Source of the DNA: Candidatus Woesearchaeota archaeon
Lineage (GTDB): Archaea > Nanobdellota > Nanobdellia > Woesearchaeales > UBA9989
Length of the DNA: 64,000 nt
Assembly (NCBI GenBank): GCA_013329045.1
Contig: DUKZ01000004.1
Coordinates: 1 to 64,000, forward strand
Direction: 5' to 3'
The notes under the pieces are model-generated. The model saw nothing but the letters and a program-made list of their open reading frames with translations. It was not told where the DNA came from and ran no database searches. This document shows positions 60,405 to 64,000 of the stretch, one piece after another. Numbering within the stretch: position 1 is the stretch's first letter; every line of letters begins with the position of its first letter. Made by a program: the position numbers and the translations under genes.

Positions 60405-60807
60405 TAATGTTCTTTGCTGAGTCAACGAACTCTTTGATAACAACAACCTGCTGAAGAATCTCCCACACCTCTTCTTCTCCAAAGTCCTGATACTCATGAG
60501 CTAATAAATTCCTTGCGTGCACCAAATCAATCAATTTTGTTGCTTGTGATTGAGAGATGATTTTTCCTCTCGCCAGGAGGGTAAAAATCATTTTATAGGA
60601 ATCTGGTATGCTGAGTTTTTTCATGAACACCAGTTCTTCCCCCAGGTCAATCATACGATTAAGCAGAGAAAAAAGAAGCATAGAAGCAGCATAAAAGTTC
60701 CTTTTTTCTGAAAGGTCCTGCCTCCGAAGATCGAGAACCTCAAGATCAGCAAAGTATTTTTCTATATCCCCAATGATCTTTGCTAAACGTTCTCTGTCAG
60801 CTTTCAT
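60385..60807 (-). CDS. hepT: HepT-like HEPN toxin
   Basis: A 140-residue helical HEPN protein. It has the nuclease motif RNLLAHEY (R99, H104, Y106), the RX4HXY pattern of HepT. In known systems the partner MntA adds AMP to the tyrosine and silences the RNase. The ATG overlaps the stop of the nucleotidyltransferase gene (ATGA), deciding the start. Confidence 0.85.
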   Translation of the reverse strand: MKADRERLAKIIGDIEKYFADLEVLDLRRQDLSEKRNFYAASMLLFSLLNRMIDLGEELVFMKKLSIPDSYKMIFTLLARGKIISQSQATKLIDLVHARNLLAHEYQDFGEEEVWEILQQVVVIKEFVDSAKNIIKSHKE

Positions 60808-61190
60808 GCCAACACCCTCCTTGCCACCCTTTCGAGCATTGACTTGCAATCAAGGTATTCTTTTACCGTTCTGATCATCACCCATCTCAAGTAATGCTTG
60901 TCCTTGATAAACAGGGGCTTTCCCTCCTTGAATACACGAAACTTTATTGTTGGTGGCAAATCCGAGAGCACTGTCATATCAACATATTTTGAAGAAAGGC
61001 TGAGCAGTTCTTTTCGTTTCTTTCTAGTAATATCTGTTTTAGTGATGATACAATAATCATAATCAGAATATGGCCTCGCAGTACCCTTTACTTGAGAGCC
61101 AAAAAGAAAAACGGCAATGACATCTGAATCACGCTTCAATTGCTGAATTAACCTGTCTGAAAGCATAAAGCAGGGAAGTTCTTCAGACAT
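60804..61190 (-). CDS. mntA: MntA-like minimal nucleotidyltransferase antitoxin
   Basis: A 128-residue minimal nucleotidyltransferase. It has the motif GSQVKGTARPYSDYD (G31-S32...D43-x-D45), the GSX10DXD used by MntA to AMPylate HepT. Encoded just before hepT with a 4-nt overlap, the gene order common for MntA/HepT modules. Other antibiotic nucleotidyltransferases share the fold, but the pairing favours a TA module. Confidence 0.87.
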   Translation of the reverse strand: MSEELPCFMLSDRLIQQLKRDSDVIAVFLFGSQVKGTARPYSDYDYCIITKTDITRKKRKELLSLSSKYVDMTVLSDLPPTIKFRVFKEGKPLFIKDKHYLRWVMIRTVKEYLDCKSMLERVARRVLA

Positions 61191-61217
61191 TTAAATCTTC
61201 TGGTGTTTTCCTATCAT

Positions 61218-61277
61218 CATCTCATGATGATTCACCTCATGATGACCCATCTCATAATAATGCACCTCACGAGGATT
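61218..61277. repeat. 15-bp tandem repeat, four copies
   Basis: Four consecutive 15-bp units begin cayctca (61218, 61233, 61248, 61263), the last more diverged. They fill the gap between the MntA start and the bacilliredoxin stop. Confidence 0.75.
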
Positions 61278-61288
61278 ATTCGCATTAT

Positions 61289-61612
61289 CTACAGGTGCGC
61301 TTTGATTGCCTCTTTTTTTATCTCGTAATGCGAAGCTGAATAGACAACTTTTCCATCTTTTAGGACGATGACCTGCGGCGATTCATGTTTTACTAGCAGG
61401 TCGTCTGCGATTTTCAGTGAGACATCGCGTTGCTCAATAACGAGAACTCTTGTTAGGATGATGCCTTTTGGCAAATCTTCCTCCAGTGCAGCGACTTCTC
61501 TTGCGGCAGCCGCACTGATTGGGCATCTCGTGCTGTGCTTGAAGATGACCACAACCGGCTGATTGTACAACTCCTTCAGATCATCAATGCTTGTCAATTC
61601 TTTCATTTTCAT
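61289..61612 (-). CDS. YtxJ/BrxC-type monothiol bacilliredoxin-like protein
   Basis: A 107-residue thioredoxin-fold protein. It has the YtxJ/BrxC signature FKHSTRCPIS with a single active cysteine, and SPQVIVLKDGKV near the cis-Pro loop. Bacillithiol-using bacteria employ this to remove bacillithiol from proteins. Whether this archaeon makes bacillithiol or another thiol is unknown. The start overlaps the ABC permease stop (ATGA). Confidence 0.85.
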   Translation of the reverse strand: MKMKELTSIDDLKELYNQPVVVIFKHSTRCPISAAAAREVAALEEDLPKGIILTRVLVIEQRDVSLKIADDLLVKHESPQVIVLKDGKVVYSASHYEIKKEAIKAHL

Positions 61613-62370
61613 GTCCTCATGCGATAGCCGATCCTGAACAGGTGGAGGCAGATGGATGTGATGAGGATAGAAAGAATGACCAGGTAGAGCACACCGGCAT
61701 AGATCGATGCGTCATGAAAACCGATCATCGCATACCTTGTCCCATCGATCATCGCAAAGAGAGGATTCCACCTCGTGAGCGCTGCGAGGAGGGGCGGGAC
61801 CATATCCAGCGAATAGAACACTCCGCCCAGGAATGTGAGGGGAGTGACGACAAAGTTGATGAAGATATTGAGCTCTTGCCATTCCTTTGCAACAAGGCCG
61901 ATGATGATGCCAAGGCCTGCAAAAACGTATGCGATCAAGGTGAGATACAAGAGGAGGAGGAAGGGATGGGCGATGTGAACCTTTATGAAAAATAACGCGA
62001 TGATCAATGTTCCAATACCAAGAAAAAATCCCCTCAGGATGCCTGCGAGCAAGTACCCAGTAATCATTTCTGCATAAGACAAAGGAGCCAATAAGATGTC
62101 AGTGATAAACCCCATGCTTCTTGCGACAAAAAGGCTTCCGGAAGGATTTGAGTAAGAGCCGTTGATGATGTTTTGCACCAAAAGGCCTGGAAGGATAAAC
62201 AAGAGATATCCATAACCATGCACTTCCCTAATCCTTGATCCGATAGCTATGCCGAAGATAAGCATGTAGAAAAAAACGACGAGGAGCTGGGGATAAATTG
62301 TTGTATGGGGGACTGTAAAGAAACGCTGGAATTCTCTCTTGAAATGCGTTGAAAAACTGATCCAGTTCAT
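61609..62370 (-). CDS. ABC-2 type exporter permease
   Basis: A 253-residue permease with six membrane helices and the ABC-2 features FVVTPLTFLGGVFYSLDMVP and LPGLLVQNIINGSY. It pairs with the ATPase encoded immediately upstream; substrates of this family include lipids, polysaccharides and drugs. It is coupled by 4-nt overlaps on both sides. Confidence 0.9.
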   Translation of the reverse strand: MNWISFSTHFKREFQRFFTVPHTTIYPQLLVVFFYMLIFGIAIGSRIREVHGYGYLLFILPGLLVQNIINGSYSNPSGSLFVARSMGFITDILLAPLSYAEMITGYLLAGILRGFFLGIGTLIIALFFIKVHIAHPFLLLLYLTLIAYVFAGLGIIIGLVAKEWQELNIFINFVVTPLTFLGGVFYSLDMVPPLLAALTRWNPLFAMIDGTRYAMIGFHDASIYAGVLYLVILSILITSICLHLFRIGYRMRT

Positions 62371-63248
62371 CGTGTCAGCCTCACAAAGATGTCCTCTAGG
62401 TCTTCCTTCTCGGTTGAGATGTCAAGGACCGGGTTTTTCTCTTTCTGGAATGCCTTAATAATGGCCTCGACAGGGAGATTGGAAAAAAGAATTGAGTCAT
62501 GCTCAATTTTCCCCTTTATCCCGGGGGGGATGGCGAGCTTCTTTGGGCGCACCCTGATAGTGGCATTGCCAAGCTCCTTAATGATCTCCCCTGTGTTTCT
62601 TATCATGATAATCCTGCCGTGATGAATGATGCCAACCCGATCAGCCAGCCGCTCGGCCTCATCAATGTAATGGGTAGTAAGGAGGATGGTTTTCCCCTGC
62701 CCTTTGAGCTTATTGAGGTAATCCCACATCTCAAGCCTCAAGTCAACATCCAATGCAGCGGTAGGCTCATCTAGGATAAGCAGCTTGGGATCATGGACCA
62801 TTGCCTTTGCGATGGAGAGACGACGTTTCATCCCGCCGGAGAGCTGACGGACCTTCACCTTCGCCTTTTTCTCCAAGTCAAACAGCTCGAGAAGCTCCCT
62901 GATCCGCGGAAGAGAGTGATTTTTCGGAATGCCCATATACCCTGCCTGGAACTCCATAATCTCCTGAACAGTGAAATAGACATCAAAAGAATATTCCTGA
63001 GGAGAGAGGCCGATGCATTTCCTTGCCTGAACATACTCCCTGACCACATCAAAGCCAAAGACAGCTATCGCTCCACTGGTGATTGTAGAAAGGCCAGTGA
63101 TGCAATTAATCGTTGTTGTCTTCCCAGCACCATTTGGTCCAAGAAAGCCAAAGATCTCACCCTCCTGTATAGTAAAAGATATACGGTCGAGAGCACGATC
63201 GCCATCATATGTTTTTACCAGATCCTTTATCTCAACAGCTGGTCTCAT
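62367..63248 (-). CDS. ABC transporter ATP-binding protein
   Basis: A 293-residue ATPase: Walker A GPNGAGKTT, Q-loop region, signature LSGGMKRRL, Walker B LLILDEPTAALD and H-loop TTHY. The C-terminal ~70 residues (GKIEHDSILF...ILDISTEKEDLEDIF) are the DrrA-type regulatory tail, so an exporter. It forms one operon with the upstream membrane protein and the permease. Confidence 0.93.
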   Translation of the reverse strand: MRPAVEIKDLVKTYDGDRALDRISFTIQEGEIFGFLGPNGAGKTTTINCITGLSTITSGAIAVFGFDVVREYVQARKCIGLSPQEYSFDVYFTVQEIMEFQAGYMGIPKNHSLPRIRELLELFDLEKKAKVKVRQLSGGMKRRLSIAKAMVHDPKLLILDEPTAALDVDLRLEMWDYLNKLKGQGKTILLTTHYIDEAERLADRVGIIHHGRIIMIRNTGEIIKELGNATIRVRPKKLAIPPGIKGKIEHDSILFSNLPVEAIIKAFQKEKNPVLDISTEKEDLEDIFVRLTR

Positions 63249-63832
63249 GGGAACATTGCAAGGAACACCTCACCAAAACGTGCGAAAATGATCGTATTAA
63301 AGAGGAGGTTGCCAACCAGGGGCGGAAGAGAAACACTCACCGGGTACTGGAAGATAAACACATAAAAAAACTGGAGGATGATATTATAAAGGATCGTGAT
63401 GATGAATCCAATGGTAGCAATATCAAGTCCTTTGATGATCGGCAGGATGACTGCAAGCAGGAGGTATGTCAATGGGGTAATCATTGAAGAAGGCTGGAAA
63501 TTCATCGAGATGATCAGGCCAAGGAGGATGGCAAGAAGGGTGAGGGTAATGGCGGGGACTATGCCAAGCTTGATGCCGGTGATGACAAACAAGAGGGTTC
63601 TGAGCTCAAACCCGATCGAGAAATGGGTAAACTTTGTGTAGAACGTGGAGAATACAGCAAGGATGAACAAAAATGCCGTTGCCAGGAGTGTTTGGAGGGA
63701 ATGGAAAAAGATGATGATGAGCAGGATGAGGATTGCGATGCCGATGAGCTTTTCTGGTCCATGATCCTTGAGGAGTTTTTTTAGGGGGGAGAATATCTTT
63801 TTGCAGCAACGCTCGATAAAAGACTGTTTCAT
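63245..63832 (-). CDS. Polytopic membrane protein of the ABC operon
   Basis: About 195 residues with five to six hydrophobic helices (for example LIGIAILILLIIIFFHSLQ and LLAVILPIIKGLDIATIG). It is not a clear ECF transporter S-component, though its size and layout would fit one. The ATG at 63832 has a palindrome-embedded TATAA about 26 nt upstream, favouring it over a TTG further up. The stop overlaps the ATPase gene start. Confidence 0.65.
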   Translation of the reverse strand: MKQSFIERCCKKIFSPLKKLLKDHGPEKLIGIAILILLIIIFFHSLQTLLATAFLFILAVFSTFYTKFTHFSIGFELRTLLFVITGIKLGIVPAITLTLLAILLGLIISMNFQPSSMITPLTYLLLAVILPIIKGLDIATIGFIITILYNIILQFFYVFIFQYPVSVSLPPLVGNLLFNTIIFARFGEVFLAMFP

Positions 63833-63848
63833 GGAATATGGGAGAATC

Positions 63849-63867
63849 AATCATTTATAAAATGATT
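63849..63867 (-). promoter_or_regulatory. Palindromic promoter of the ABC operon
   Basis: AATCATT and AATGATT flank TATAA (one extra pair, C48/G68, extends each arm). TATAA is about 26 nt before the ATG, so a protein bound to the arms would compete with TBP. Confidence 0.5.
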
Positions 63868-63878
63868 GTTGAAGGGAG

Positions 63879-64000
63879 TTATGAGATGATTGCAGGTGCA
63901 TCATGGCCCTCATCCACCATTGCCTGGATCTCATCTTGCGTGAGCACTTTATCCCACACCCTCACGCGATCGATAGAACCATCAAAAAAATTGCTCATGC
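63879..64000 (-). CDS. C-terminal end of a LamG-domain protein (partial, runs off the window)
   Basis: The visible 39 codons end in NFFDGSIDRVRVWDKVLTQDE then ...AMVDEG, the usual last strands of a LamG/concanavalin-like domain (FxGxIDxVRxWxxxLxxxE). The stop is TAA at 63879-63881. The 5' part lies beyond base 64000. It is probably another surface protein like the 1700-residue one. Confidence 0.75.
   Translation of the reverse strand, partial: MSNFFDGSIDRVRVWDKVLTQDEIQAMVDEGHDAPAIIS

Noticed and set aside
1-64000. CRISPR array
   Set aside because: No set of regularly spaced identical repeats with unique spacers; the tandem repeats found have no spacers.

Overview
The window looks archaeal, and most like a small-genome DPANN lineage of the Woesearchaeota/Nanoarchaeota kind; this placement is inference. 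Supporting evidence is an archaeal-type AMP phosphorylase, Alba, ribosomal protein S17e, FtsZ, FlaI/TadA-type secretion genes, two tRNAs (Val-CAC, Arg-TCG), and many genes with a TATA-like box about 25-28 nt before the start codon (leaderless style). Mixed in are bacterial-looking genes: an ECF sigma factor, an RlpA-like double-psi barrel protein, MgtC, GalT and a YtxJ-type bacilliredoxin.

Left part (0-12 kb): a degenerate membrane-anchored kinase-like protein converges on a bacterial-type ECF sigma factor. Then come housekeeping and metabolic genes: AMP phosphorylase, an AI-2E transporter, tRNA-Val, aspartokinase, a THUMP-like methyltransferase, an Sfm1-type SPOUT protein, a class I glutamine amidotransferase and a phosphohexomutase. 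A storage-polysaccharide block follows (12.4-22.8 kb): debranching enzyme, GT3 glycogen synthase, a DUF5752-like protein, polyprenyl diphosphate synthase, a GT4 glycosyltransferase, a GH57 amylase and GalT. A 755-residue protein with triplicated winged-helix-like units sits inside it.

Middle part (23-37.7 kb): a TumE-type toxin-antitoxin pair with a palindromic operator, FtsZ with a small downstream partner, an exported RlpA-like protein, MgtC, a 215-bp inverted-repeat element that could be a structured RNA, a FabV-like Rossmann protein, tRNA-Arg, Alba and S17e. A lone PEP-utiliser swivel-domain gene is flanked by long inverted repeats. Agmatinase-family and AbrB-like genes follow; the AbrB-like gene starts a compact operon of two related membrane proteins and a Ca2+-type P-ATPase.

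Right part (37.7-58 kb) is the most striking: a roughly 20-kb, same-strand surface-structure locus. It combines a secretion ATPase, two TadC-like membrane proteins, small accessory proteins, two pilin-like proteins and three very large exported proteins. These are a 1433-residue poly-serine/Cys-rich protein with a pilin-like N-terminus, a 962-residue phage-tail-like repeat protein with a possible self-cleaving C-terminus, and a 1700-residue Cys-repeat/LamG protein. I infer a type IV pilus-like adhesion apparatus, possibly for contact with a host cell. Beyond it lie a GT-C glycosyltransferase, an isoprenylcysteine-methyltransferase-like protein, a MntA/HepT pair, an ABC exporter operon ending in a bacilliredoxin, and the 3' end of another LamG protein.

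Short tandem duplications (10-39 bp) recur at gene boundaries across the window, often across stop codons. No stretch longer than about 265 bases lacks an annotated gene.
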